Assembly: GCA_948144175.1 (NCBI GenBank)
Contig: CANXME010002068.1
Coordinates: 1,798,001 to 1,862,000 of the forward strand
Reading direction: 5' to 3'
Length of the DNA: 64,000 nucleotides
Source of the DNA: Closterium sp. NIES-65
Lineage: Eukaryota > Streptophyta > Zygnematophyceae > Desmidiales > Closteriaceae
In this document: positions 9,860 through 21,580 of the stretch, piece after piece
How the letters are laid out: every line of letters begins with the position of its first letter
Position numbering within the stretch: position 1 is the first letter of the stretch
Position numbers and translations under genes: made by a program
Notes under the pieces: model-generated
What the model saw: only the letters and a program-made list of their open reading frames with translations
Told to the model about the DNA's origin: nothing
Database searches by the model: none

Positions 9860-12113
9860 GAGGTTGAAGTAACCTTGGTTTTTTCTGCTTGCTACTCTTC
9901 ATGCGCTGGCACGTGTCGCATGAGGTGACGAACTGCTGCACGTCTGCTGCCATCCCAGGCCAGTAGTAATACTTCGCTATCCCTGCTAACGTCTTGTTGC
10001 TCCCGAAATGTCCCGCGTAAGGTACGTCGTGAAACTCCTCCAATAGGATCTGCCGTAGCGGGGCGTAATTCGGTACCCAAATCTTTCCTGAACCCTTCCT
10101 TACAGCTAAGTCTTTCTCCCACTGTAACAGCTTCTTGGTCTGTGCTGTAGCAATCTCTGCGTCCACGGAGTACCCATGTTGGAATAGACCCTTGAGCAGA
10201 GGGTTCATCCCGTCGAGCTGGATGCCTGCTACATGTCCGGGGCGGCTCAACGCGTCTGCCTTGTTGTGTAGCCCAGGCTTGTAGACGATGTCGTAGTGGA
10301 AGTGAGTTTCCAGGAAGTCCACCCACCGCACCTGTCGTCGTGAGAGCGTCGGCTGCGACTTCAGGTATTTGAGACTGCAGTGGTCAGTATAGACTGTAGT
10401 CTTGGCTCCCTCTAGGTAACACCTCCACGCCTTGAAGGCTATGACTATCGCTAAGGCTTCCTTGTCATGGATGGGGTAGTTCAGTTCTGCTCCGTGTAGC
10501 TTCTTACTTAGGTAGGCGATGGGCTGCAAACCGCGTCCGTGATCCTGCATCAGTACTGCTCCGACTGCTTGGTCACTAGCGTCTGCTTCCACCACGTAGT
10601 CCTTGTCTGGATCCGGCAAGATGAGTACTGGCGCTGTAGTCAGTACTGTCTGTAGCTGCTCCATGGCTTGCTGATGAGGGGTATCCCATTTGTAGGGCGT
10701 ATCCTTTTTCAGTAGGTCGGTCAGTGGCGCTGCTATCTTAGCGTACTACGGCACGAACCTGTTGTAGTAGTTGGCGAAGCCTAGGAACTGCTGCAACTCC
10801 TTCACGTTCTCCGGTACTTTCCACTTCTTGACGGCTTCGATCTTCCGCGGGTCCACGTGTACGCCCTCGGCACTCACCATGTGCCCAAGAAACTACACTT
10901 TCTTCAGGGCGAAGTCGCTCTTCGACAGCTTCATGTAGAACTTGTTTTTCCGCAGGATCTCGAACACCTTCCGCAGATGCTCCACGTGCTCCTTCATGTT
11001 CTTGGAGTAGATGAGAATGTCGTCCAGGTACACCACCACGCACTCGTCCGGCAGGGGTCGTAAGATGTGATTCATCTCCGCTTGAAACGTTGCTGGTGCG
11101 TTGCAGAGTCCGAACGGCATCACCAAGTATTCGTAGGGAGAGGTGGATGGGCGGATCAGTTGTCTTTCCAGTAGATACTCTATCTGTTTCTTCATGTCTG
11201 TCAGCTCGGTCGGACTCATTCGGTATGGTGCACGTGAGACGGGTTTCGCACCTGGTTCCTCCACGATCTCGTGCTCGTGGGTGCGTGCTGGAGGTACGCC
11301 TGCAGGTAGGTCGTCGGGCATAATATTCTTGTACTGCTCCAAGACCTCCTTCACTGCTGCAGGTAGCTCCGAAATCTGCTTCTCCTCCTCTGCTGCTGCC
11401 ATAACCAGTGCTAAGTAACCCGTGCTACTTTTGTTCACTGTCCGTTCGATCCATGCCAGTTTCATTTCAGGAACGCTCCCTGTATCCATCCAGCTTCGCA
11501 GCTCCACTCGTTTCCCGTTGTTGTAGATGCGCGCCTTCCTGTTGACCCAATCGATCTCGGGGTTGAATCGCTTTCGGAAATCTCGCCCCAAGATGAAATC
11601 TAAACCCTTGATGTTCGTGATCGGCAACGTCGGCTTCCACCTCAGCGCCCCTATATGTAGCTGTAGTGATGCTTTGCCGTGTATGGGAAGTTTCGTACCG
11701 TCCACCATTGTTGCCGAGAGCTTGGTCTCCTCCGATAATTCTCCGATTTTCTCCAACGTCCCGCGGTCGCACACCGAGTGGGACGCACCACTGTCCACCA
11801 TTGCTTGGAGGCGTCGCCCATTGCAGATCACCTCGAGTAGTAGTGGTTTTTGCTGCTCCGAGTAACCGTAGATGGTCTCGCTTATAGGATCGTAGGGTAC
11901 GTCAAATAGATCATCCCTTGGTCGTGCGCTCGAAGCTGCTGACTCCATATCAGTTTCCAACTGAGCAGGGTTAGAAGGATTTATCCGAGGCCGATTCAGC
12001 TTCGCCTTGGCCTGGAACCTTCCCTTAAGCCTTTGCAGCTGTGTAGGCTTCTGCTGTGGGCAATGGGGAGCCTTAACACTATGCTCCGGGGAGAGAATAT
12101 GAACTCCTTGGAA
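9860..12113 (-). pseudogene. Chromovirus E protease, RT, RNase H and integrase zinc domain
   Basis: The minus strand shows a retropepsin-like motif (AMVDSGASHSVCD, about 11760-11800) and RT (PYRMSPTEL at about 11200, YLDDILIYS at about 11015). Ty3-type RNase H follows (VEADASDQAVGAVL, DKEALAIV, YTDHCSLKYL; about 10330-10620), then the integrase H2C2 zinc region (HAGHFG-like, CDTCQRMK; about 9890-10080). The order PR-RT-RH-INT is that of Ty3/gypsy. It is treated as a fossil. Confidence 0.85.
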
Positions 12114-12118
12114 CGCAC

Positions 12119-13617
12119 TCTGAAAATTTAGAAGAAAGAAGAGAGGTGCACTAGCAAGAATGAGGATACAAATAGCAAACCCTAGAAGGGTTGTACTCGG
12201 TATAGAGCACCCCACTACAGGCTAGAGCATAATATTCTGACACACCCCCATAGCCAAAGTGGGTTGTAATCAGCAGAGCAAGCAAAGCAGTACAAGCTCA
12301 GGTTGGATCACAATGTCACCACATATTCTGAGCAAAAGTTCAAGAAGCAATAGTTTAAAGTTCACAATTATGAGCAAAGCTAGAGGCTATCGCAGAGGGC
12401 TAGTGTGGAGGAGGAGGGACTATGAGAGGAGAGGAGGTAGTGGGTGGCAGCTGAAGCTGCTGGCACACGGGCAACTGGAGCAACTGGCACACTGGCAACT
12501 GGAGCATCTGGCACACGTGCTACTGGAGTAACTGGCTCCGCGGCTAACAGTAGCGGCAGACGAGCAACGGACTCACGGGCGACTGGAGCAACGGGCTCAC
12601 GGGCGACTGGCGCAACGGGCTCACGGGCGACTGGTGCAACGGTCTCACGGGCGACTGGAGCTGCTGGCTTCTCGGCGGCCACCCCCTTCAACCTCCCCAA
12701 ACTATCCCACCCCCATTTCACACACCCCCTACTGCACCCCTAGGGTCACTCATACCCCACCCCCTAGCACCACTCCGTCGACTCCCACACACCCACCCCC
12801 CTCAGCGGCAGCTGCAGCAGTGGGAGACAGAGGAGGAGGAGGAGCAGGGGAGACCACACACCCGCCACCCCCCACTCGCCACCCCCAAACCCGAACACAG
12901 GGCAGGGCGGGATGGCGGGTAGAGAGGATACGGGGGGGGGGGGGGGGCGGGGCCGACGCGCGGACTCCTTGGGCGCCAAAGCAGGCGGCAGAAGGGGCAA
13001 CGCTCGCCCCTCTCCCCCAGGTCGCGGCCCCCCAAGGAGCCGCGACAGGCGACGGGAAAAGGGGGGGGGGGGGGGGGGGGGGGGCGGTGCACGTGCCCCC
13101 GGTGCGCCGCGGCTGGCGACGAGGCATGGCAGGGGCGGGGCCAGGGCTGCAAGTGGCGGCGACGGATTCTCTGGCGGCGACGACGGGGCCGCTGGCGGCG
13201 GTTCGGGGCCGATATGAGCGGCGACGGGGGGCGACGCGCGGGTCCCCGTCGCCCGTCGCAGCGCCTCCCGGGGGCGACGCGCCGAGTGACGGGGCAGAAA
13301 CCCGTCGCGCGCCTCGGGGCGCACGGCGGGCAGAAAACCGCCGCGCGCCTTGGGGCGCACGGCGGGAAGAAAAACTGCCGCACGCCACGGGGCGTGCGGC
13401 ACAGAGAGTAGCAGTAGCAGTTGCAGCGGAAGCAACGAGGTGGTGAGCCCACCCACAGGATCGATCCAAGGGGATCGACCTGCTCTGATAGCATGTGAAA
13501 ATTTAGAAGAAAGAAGAGAGGTGCACTAGCAAGAATGAGGATACAAATAGTAAATCCTAGAAGGGTTGTACTCGCTATAGAGCACCCCACTACAGGCTAG
13601 AGCATAATATTATGACA
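12119..13617 (-). mobile_element. Non-autonomous LTR retrotransposon D
   Basis: LTRs of 124 bp at 13494-13617 (5') and 12119-12242 (3'). Target duplication CGCAC at 12114-12118 and 13618-13622. Primer-binding site TGCTATCAGAGCAGG at 13479-13493, and polypurine tract CTATGGGGGTG next to the 3' LTR. About five differences between LTRs by eye. The internal part has no gag or pol. It is GC-rich with a 24-G run (13061-13084), a G run near 12932-12947, a three-hairpin array and near the 3' end (about 12460-12670) a roughly 15 bp repeat (GCGACTGGAGCAACG type). Open frames here are repeat artefacts. Confidence 0.92.
13300..13403 (-). other. Array of three hairpins in element D
   Basis: Three consecutive inverted repeats of about 27 nt. 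The most perfect is TGCCGCACGCC/GGCGTGCGGCA near 13376-13402. They are separated by GAAAA-type spacers and lie about 90 nt inside the primer-binding site, the same layout as in elements B and J. Confidence 0.7.
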
Positions 13618-13624
13618 CGCACGA

Positions 13625-14822
13625 CCCTTTTCAACGCTCCGGAGTGGTTTGCCCAACTTCTCACGTACCTGAATAATGTCTGAAGGCTTTTTCTTGGCCT
13701 TGAAATCTCCCCTGAATTTTTTAAAGGCTTGAAAACCTCGAGAGAAAATATTCTTACTCTCGGGGGTGTTCGGCTGGAGTTTCCCGGTCCGTGAAGAGTC
13801 TTGTTTCACGGAGCCTCCATTTGTCTCGGCGATTTCCCCTGTTGCCGGCCGGTTGTGGCGTTTTAAATTCGCGCCATCATGTCCTCCTTTTTTCGCCATC
13901 GTGGATGTCGCACTGTTGTTGCCCTGCAGCTCTGCTCGTGCCTTTTTCATTTTCCAACACGCCAAGAGTCGCAAAATTCGCACTTCTCATATTTTGTCGG
14001 CTGCTGCTTCGCGTCGATCTTGTCGATATCCATTGGGTCGGCGGTCGTGGGTGGTGCCGATCGCTTCGTGCCAAATGATCGGTTTGGCACGTGGCGTCGT
14101 GTCTCGGGTTCACATCGCATCAGCGCATCGAATCTCTCTGCTGCACACACCATGTCGCGATAGTTGTTGTAGTTCGCGGCAATCACCTGTCGGCGGACTT
14201 CCATTTTTAGCCCCTCAGTATACGCTTGGATTTTTTCTCCTTCAGTCAGGTCGGTAATTCGGTTGAAGAGGTTCTCCATCTGCTGCGTGTACTGTGTTAC
14301 ACTGCCGAACTGTTTATGCCGATGAATCTGCTGCCGCGCCATGTAGCTGGAGTTGATTGGTTCGAAACGTTGAATTAAAGCTTCCCGAAACTGCGTCCAT
14401 GACCCCTCGCCTCGGATCTTATTGCTGTTGTAAATCCACTCGAGCGCCGTGCCTCATTATAGTGTCGCTGCGAGCCGAATCCGCATTGCATCGTGTGTCG
14501 GGGTCGTACAGCCAACGGCCTCGAAGTAAATTTCGAGAGTCGCAATGAATCGACGAACGTCAGTGTCTCTCGCATTCGGATTGAACGTTTCCGGTAGCCT
14601 CGGACGTGCCGCCTCAAGATTCACTGTAGCCGCTGCCGCTGGTGCTGGGTTAAGTGTCGGTGTCGCCGCTGCTGCATTCGCCGCTGCGTTCGCTGCTGCC
14701 GTGGCGGCTGCCGACTGGTTCGCGAGAAGCTCCTCTATTCGCTGGAGAGCCGCTTGCGTCTGGTCCAGGCCGGTGTGTAACTCCGTAATTTTTCGTACGG
14801 AATTATCACCATTTTCCTCCAT
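13625..14822 (-). pseudogene. Chromovirus E gag
   Basis: Starts near 14822 (MEENGDNSVRKITELHTGL) with an Ala-rich linker (about 14640-14720). It then has a Retrotrans_gag-type region (ARDTDVRRFIATLEIYFEA, QFGSVTQYTQQMENLFNRI, VRRQVIAANYNNY; about 14150-14600). Element D separates it from the protease-RT part. Confidence 0.75.
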
Positions 14823-14886
14823 TTGGCGATTTACAGGAAGATTTGCGACGGAAATAATTGATTTCTAGGCGCTGGTCATCTTACTG

Positions 14887-15431
14887 TGAGTCGAGTTGAC
14901 TGCAGAAATGACGAGGGCTGATTCAGTAAGTCGCGTTTTTCTCCCATAGTTGAAATTCGCGTCTGATCTCGGCCGTTGAGAAGAAAGTCGATCCGACCCT
15001 CCAAATTCCAACCGTTTTGGTCGAAATTCCCAGGGCCGTTGAGATTCGAATCGATCCAACGGTCGAAATTCCAACTTTTTCGCCACTGGACCTGAGGAGT
15101 GTTTGAAAACCGGTTCGAGGGGGACGTTAGAAAATAGCGCGGAACTGGTTTACGTACCGTAACAAGGTGTTACGCGAAGGTTTCGCAGGCCGCGTAGCGT
15201 CCCGAACGGATCGTTACCGAATTCGGTAGAAGGCAATTCGGTGGCAACCGAAAAGGCCAGAAATCGGTGCACGCAACCTAGCTCGGTGCTATAACTATAA
15301 TAAATTATAGGAAAGCACCCAGCCTAGGAAATCAAGCAATTCATGCATGCATATAATTATCCTATGCTAGAAATAGCATAACAAAGTAAAGGCAAGCAAG
15401 CATAGCTGGCATAAGCCTTCGTACTCTCACA
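14887..15431 (-). repeat. 5' LTR region of chromovirus E
   Basis: The outer 275 bp (about 15157-15431) matches the 3' LTR at 58783-59161 with roughly 3 percent differences by eye. The inner part is not alignable to the corresponding part of the 3' LTR. The inner boundary (CTCACA near 14887) is uncertain. Confidence 0.6.
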
Positions 15432-18400
15432 AGAGCGAGACGCACCGCTTGAAGAGGGTCTCTCCCAACTGGAGTTGGAAACAGCTACACGGGTCGTATT
15501 CGGCACACCGGAACACCCTCTTCCCGGACCCGCATCCCAGCATCTCCAAGGAATGCTCCGCGGCGTTGGCGTCGGCACCTTCGACGCGCATGGGAATCCT
15601 CGGCCCTACACCGAACGAAAGGCGGCAGAGATCTACTCTCACCGGCGCGATTCCAAGAAACGGCTCTCGCCCACGGAAGAAGAGACATTGGCGCAACAAG
15701 AAGCCGAAGAGCTTCGGCGGAAGAGCCTCGCCGAAGCACGCGGAACGCTCGCCTGGGAGCAGGACGAGGAAAGCGCCTCCAATGAAGGGGGGTGGGGGAG
15801 CGCCGGCGGATGGGAAACGAGCGACACCAGCGGCTGGGGCACAGCAACAGGCGCATACATCGGCGGATGGGGCGCCGCACAAGGCGGCGAGATGAGCGGC
15901 TGGGGAGCTTTCCGCGAGGATCAAAAGGGGGAAGAGGAAGAAGAGCCTGCGCATGCTGAGGTCGAACCTCCTGTTGTTCCTCTCGGACGACCTCCGCGCC
16001 GCCCTGCGTTAGGACCACCGCCGCCTGACATCCCTTCAAGTAGTGACCCCTGGGACACCATTGACTGGGAAAGTGAACCACTCACCCCGCGATGCACTGT
16101 CTGCGGACCTGCCCCTGAACCACGCGAACCTGCGTTCGTACTTGGCACGATCCCCGGAACTAACATCCCCTACTCCATCATCCGCGACAGAGAATTTCTC
16201 GCCCTCATGCTAACAACGGCGAACGAGGAAGAGGAAGAGAACGAGGGAGCAGCGCCTACACCGGCACCGGCACCTGACAAAGACCCCGGAGCCGCACTGG
16301 AGCGCTACATGCGCACATCTGGATTCCGCGCCGACGACGCCATCTGGCATCAGCGCCTAGGTCACCCTTCGCGCGTGACCCTGAAGAACTGCATCGAAGC
16401 CGGCGTCTTTGCACCTGGCGCACTGTTGCGCCCTGACGGCTCGGAAGTGAGAGGAGGGACTCACCCGCGCAGCTGCACTGTCTGCCCCGAAGCTGCGCTG
16501 AGTCACCAGCCCTTCCCCCTACTCGAGCCAGGAACCAATCGCTACGCCACGCTTGAGAAGGTTTACAGCGACTTTCTCAACGCAGGACACTGCGGCATCA
16601 ACGACGAACTCCACACACTCACCTTCGTCGACGTCGGAACGCGCCACGTGTGGGTCGTAAACGTGGAAGCGCGTAGCAGAGCCTACGAAGCATTCCGTCT
16701 GTGGCTGCCGCACGTGCAGCGGCAATCTGGGGAGAAATTGAAGATCTAGCAGTCCGATGGTGCGGCGGAGTTCAGGAGCAAGGAACTGCAGGATTACCTC
16801 ACGCAAAAGGGGATCGAGCATCACATCTCCCTCCCCTACACGCACCAGCAGCAGGGCGTAGTGGAGCGCACGAATCGCACCCTCATGACGAAGGTACGGG
16901 CGCTAATGTGGCAGGCAAAGCTCCCGCCGATCTACCGGACCTACGCGATGCACCACGCCGTGCGGGTGCACAACCTGCTGTCAACCACCGGAATCATCGG
17001 CAACTCCTCGCCGCACGTGAAATGTACGGGAAGAAAGGGGGACACCTCCATGCTCCGCGTCTGGGGCTGCATGGTTCAATGCCGACCACCAACATCAACC
17101 ATCGGGAAGTTCAAAAGCCGCGCGCGCTGGGGAATCCATCTCGGTATCAGCCACGAACACAAGGCGTGGATCATCCTAGATCTCCTAAGCCAGAAAATCA
17201 AGAATGCACGCGATGTCATCTTCTACGAGGGACTGTTTCTGCAACAATTTCGTGACGACGAGTTGACGAATGCAAACCGCGTCTACGCCAACGAGGGCCA
17301 CAGCTACGCCTCACCTGAGGACGAAGCAGCAGCAGCAATTCTGGAGCAGGATCCAAGAGGCGAGTTCACAAGGGGCGATCGCCGCGACGACGACGACGAC
17401 GACGATGATTCAGGTGAAGGAGGAACAGGCGCAACAGGAGGAGGTGCAGCAGGAGGAAGCAGAAGCGGCGGAGACACAGCACCGCCTGAACCAGAAAGCG
17501 ATGATGACGACGTGCAGGAAGTCGTCACTCAACATCGCCACGACAGCACTGTCACCGGTCTCCAGCTACTTGGACTACACGCTGCCATCTCCACTGCTCC
17601 GCGCATCATCGAACCTAAGAACCCACAGCAAGGAGTGGCGCGAAGCAATGGATGCAGAAACCTGGGCACTCGAGTCGCGCGACACCTGGGTGCTCGTCGA
17701 CCGTGCAGCAGTAAAGGGGAGAAGGATTCTCTTCGGCAAATGGGTCTTCCGAGTGAAGACAGGAGCCGACGGAAGGATTGAGCAATTCAAGGCACGCTGG
17801 GTGGTGCGCGGCTACGATCAAAGGCACGGGATCGATTTTGACCAGACATTTGCACTAGTCAGCCGTTACACGTCCGTCAGAATTCTCCTCGCCATCGCAG
17901 CCGCACGGCACCTACCACTCCGGCAGATCGATGTGAAGAATGCGTTCCTATACGCATTAGTGGACGCCATGATCTACGTGGAACAGCCACACACTTACGG
18001 CGACGGAGACCCACGCGTCTGTCAGCTACGCAAGTCCCTCTATGGGATCAAACAGGCACCAAGACTCTGCCAGCAGTACCTGCACAACATACTGCTTGAA
18101 ATCGGGTTCAAGCAGCTGCCTCACGATCCTGGAATGTATCGCCGCGATTTCCGCGGCGAATACATCCTCCTCACGGTCTACGTCGACGACCTTCTCTACA
18201 CAGGCTCAAGCAACGAACTGCTCGAGCAATTTGAGAGAAGCCTCGTAGGGCGCGTCGACATCACCTGCAATCATGACGTGAAGCAGTTTCTCGGACTCAA
18301 CATCACCTACTCGCCGGAAGCCATTCATCTCTCAGCAGCGAAGTATGCGGAGGAGCTTAGCAAGCGCTTCAACATTGCGCCTGCACCACTCTCCACCCCT

Positions 18401-19169
18401 TACCGCACTCCAGGACCCAACCACAAGCCTGACAACAAAGCCCTGTCCCCTGCTGAGCTTCACACTTACCAGCAGCAGTTGGGATGCCTGCTTTTCGCAT
18501 CTGTTATCTGCAGGCCCGACCTCTCCTACATTGCGAGCCAGTTGGCTCAGTACTCACGCAAACCAACGGATGAGAATCTCTCAGATCTTCAGCGAGCCCT
18601 TCAATTCTTCATCTCCACGCCCAATGTCGGGCTCAGTTTTTCCACCATCCCAACCACATCCTTCCGCCTCGTCGGCTACGTAGATGCCGATCACGCCGCT
18701 GACCCTGACAATCGACTTTCCAGGACAGGGTTCCTCTTCCGCCTCGAGCCCAGCGGCCCCATCTCCTGGAACTCTCAGAAGCAGGAGTTGGTTGCCTTGT
18801 CATCGGCGGAAGCTCAATTTATCGCAGCAACAGCAGCTGTTCGCGAAGGTCTCTACCTTCAGGAACTGCTGCAAGAAGCAAAAATTCCGGCCTCAACGAA
18901 CTTTTGCCTACACTGCGACAATCAGAGCGCGATCAGGATCGCGAACAAACCTGGCTTCGTCAACCGCACCAAGCACATCGCACTGCGGTACTTCTTCGTC
19001 AAGGACGAAGTTGACAAAGGCAAAGTTGACCTGACATACTGCCCAACGGGTGACATGGCAGCAGACTTCTTCAAGAAGAGACTGCCGCGTCAGCAGTACC
19101 AGCACTGCTCCGAACTCAGCGGGGTAGTCAAGCGGGTCAATGCTCGCTACGGCCAGGAGTGAAGGGGGG
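15432..19169 (+). pseudogene. Copia lineage F, integrase-RT-RNase H part
   Basis: A copia lineage distinct from A/C/G/H/K/M. Parts: GAG-pre-integrase IWHQRLGHPSRVTL (about 16340), integrase core (about 16540-17060, ERTNRTLMTKVRALMW), a conserved RVWGCM block and acidic/Ala-rich linker (about 17330-17530). RT follows (KWVFRVKTGADGRIEQFKARWVVRGY, VKNAFLYA, VYVDDLLYTGS; about 17640-18250), then RNase H (SSAEAQFIAATAAVREGL, IALRYFFVKD; about 18640-19090). Its gag-protease part lies at 59162-60337 on the opposite strand. The chromovirus insertion and an inversion account for the separation. Broken in a few places. Confidence 0.85.
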
Positions 19170-19550
19170 TGTTATGAATAGTGGTTAATGAAAAACACTG
19201 TTGCGCACTCCTCACCGTAGCAAAGCCGAAGCACGCACTACCGAGAGTGAAGACGAAAAGGCAGAAGAAAGGCGAAGGGACAGACGGTTACGAGGAGCAT
19301 CTGGACCGTCGGGCAGATAGCATCAGGCAGCAGCAGTGGGGAGGATTCCGCCCGAACAGTTACGTAACCACTCGGAGTCGCACGGTTGAATTTCGCTGCA
19401 ATAAAGGAATGTACCCCTTAGAGTACATGGCTAGTTAGGTCGTTTCGAATTCCCTTGTACTCATATTTATATTCCTTGTACTGCACGTGTTAATCATCTC
19501 AAAGCATTTTACATTCACTCTGCTATTGAGGTCAAGGGCCCACCAACATC
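19170..19550 (+). repeat. 3' LTR of copia F (right end approximate)
   Basis: Begins TGTTATGAATAGTGG right after the polypurine tract GAAGGGGGG. The right end is set only roughly (CCACCAACA near 19550), because the 5' LTR of this element is not in the window. Confidence 0.55.
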
Positions 19551-20820
19551 ACTTCTCTGCGTGCAAACCTTCCTGAGTAGATCCTAGGCCACGATCAACT
19601 TCTGATCGCAGCAGTTATGCCTTGCCATTTTTAAGCAGATTCTGGTATACCGTAGGTGGGATGGAAAGGAGGATACAACCAATAGAGCAATAGTTTAACT
19701 GTTCTTAATTATTATTAATTGTTAGATTTCTTGCAAATTCTTATGATTATCATCTGCTGCTTTTCATCTCACTGGTAATGCATGTCTGCATGTTTCAAAG
19801 AGAAAACTCATCGGTCATTGTCAAACAAGGCTCAGTGGTGCACCACTATGACAGTGAAGCCATTTTGAGCTGGACTTGATCGGTGTAGTTCTTTCTTTGG
19901 GATTTGCAGATTGTATTGCTTCATGTCATGTTATTCATGGAACGTTTATACTGCCGTATCTTTCCCCCCATGCTAGGCTGGGGAAGCGGCAGCATAAATA
20001 TCATTTTTTCGTATAACTTGAAACTTAAAACTTTCGACATGTATTCATCGATTCTATCGATAAATACATTCGTCTCTGTTGTGTTGTGAACTCATCAGAG
20101 ATGGAACAGAAATATAATGATCGTTTTGCTCGATCGGTATATTTCTCCACTTAAAGCCCGCATGCAAAATAGTGACCCCCCCTTCTATTTGGGTCCACTT
20201 GATATACTGATTCACATGTTTTGTTTGTAGGGTGTAATGTGTTGCAGTTTTTCTTTTTTTCCTGTAAACTCTGAAGGTCTGCAACTACAAATTGCTTTTA
20301 AATATCAAAATGATAACATAGTGATCAGGTTTTAACATAGTGATCAAGATTTTTAATGATTTGAACATGTGAAGAACATGAATATTAGGATTAGAGGATG
20401 ATCTGAGAAAAAACGTGTAGATTTTTTAGAGTTTGGGGAAAATACAGAAATACCCCGAAAAATAAATTTCCTTTTGGTCGATTGCAATATGTTGCTCCGC
20501 AACCCAAAAATTAGCCGTGACTTGACTACGATATAGGTGCAGTACGGCAGGAGCATTAGGGCAAGGCGGCCTTTGGACATGATTTGAGCTGCTTTTTGTA
20601 AGTCCAGCATTTGCATTTCACCTTTTCACGAAGGTATTTAACGATAACCATTTTTTATCAGCTTTGTTACTGCATAGCAGAAATTAGGGAACATTCCTGT
20701 GTTGACATTTGTGTCTCAATTCCCATTTTCCCGTATTGCGTCGAAACATTTTGTCAATCTCGCGTCACAAAAGATGAATGTATCGCGACACTAGGCGACC
20801 AGGCGAAATGCACAGCTGTG
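19551..20820 (+). other. AT-richer apparent host DNA, segment 1
   Basis: No gene recognised. Base composition is clearly less GC-rich than the transposons. It holds a short direct repeat, AACATAGTGATCA twice near 20325-20350. A dispersed repeat copy lies near 20145-20205 (AAAATAGTGACCCCCCCTTCTA). Short frames here have no recognisable domain. The segment continues after element I at 31128. Confidence 0.5.
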
Positions 20821-20932
20821 CGTATTGTCAAATTATATATGCGTTATATATGTGTAGGCTGTAGTAGGGTAGCCAATATGGGGTATAGCCTCTTTAGGGT
20901 TTGATACTTGAACCCAACTTTGACCCAGTTCA

Positions 20933-21060
20933 TGTCAGACTTATATGACTTAGCCTATGTAGGCTATAGTGGGGTAGCACATATGGGATACAACACTTTT
21001 CTAGGGTTTGTACTTGTACCCAACCTTTCCACCAGTCAATCATTCCTCGTAATCTTCACA
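20933..21060 (+). repeat. 5' LTR of element H
   Basis: 128 bp, TGTCAGACTTAT...CTTCACA. Confidence 0.92.
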
Positions 21061-21189
21061 TGGTATAGAGCAGGTTCCCTAGTGGGAACGTTTCCTAGGG
21101 CCCACCACTGAAAATCGAAAAAATGTTTCCTGCCCGGAGCGCGCTTCGCTCCTGCCCGAGTCGCGCCGCGCGTGCCTACCCTCCCGTCG

Positions 21190-21580
21190 CGTCCCCTGCC
21201 CTTAGCGGCTCGTCGCGCCCTCTTACGGCCCCTCGCGGCCCCCTCTCACGGCCCTTCGCGGCCCCTTCGCGGCTCCCTTGCGGCCCCTGCGCCGCCCTTC
21301 GCGGCCCCTCTCGCGGCCCTTCGCGGCCCTTCGCGGCCCCTTGCGGCCCCTGCGCCGCCCTTCGCGGCCCCTCTCACGGCCCTTCGCGGCCCCTTGCGGC
21401 CCCTCGCGGCCCCTTTGCGGCGCCTCGCGGCCCCTTCACGGCCTCGTCGCCGCCCTTCCCGGCCCCTGCGCGGCCCCTTCTCGGCCCCGCCGCCGTCCTT
21501 CGCGGCCCCTTCACGACCCTTCGTGGCCCCTTCGCCGCCCTTAGCGGCCCCTTCTCGGCTCCTCCACGGCCCTGCCGCCC
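21190..21580 (+). repeat. Leader tandem repeat of element H (GCGGCCCCTTC unit)
   Basis: Short units with the CGGCCC core (CTTCGCGGCCC, CTCGCGGCCC). A GCC/CAG-rich region follows to about 21960. It is in the same position as, but has a different unit from, the arrays in A, C, G and M. Confidence 0.8.

Larger units (their letters stand above)
9855..15431 (-). mobile_element. Chromovirus (Ty3/gypsy) E, 5' part, minus strand
   Basis: On the minus strand: 5' LTR (outer end 15431, inner end near 14887), gag (about 13620-14822), protease, RT, RNase H and the zinc-binding start of integrase (to about 9860). TSD copy AGAGC is at 15432-15436. The remainder of the element, in the opposite orientation, is at 57673-59161 and is followed by GCTCT. 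Both flanking duplications match after reversal, so I read these as one insertion separated by an inversion. Element D (12119-13617) is inserted in it. The coding part looks broken in several places. Confidence 0.85.

Noticed and set aside
12634-13590. Long open frames on both strands of element D
   Set aside because: GC and homopolymer artefacts; they cross LTR and leader boundaries without regard to element structure.
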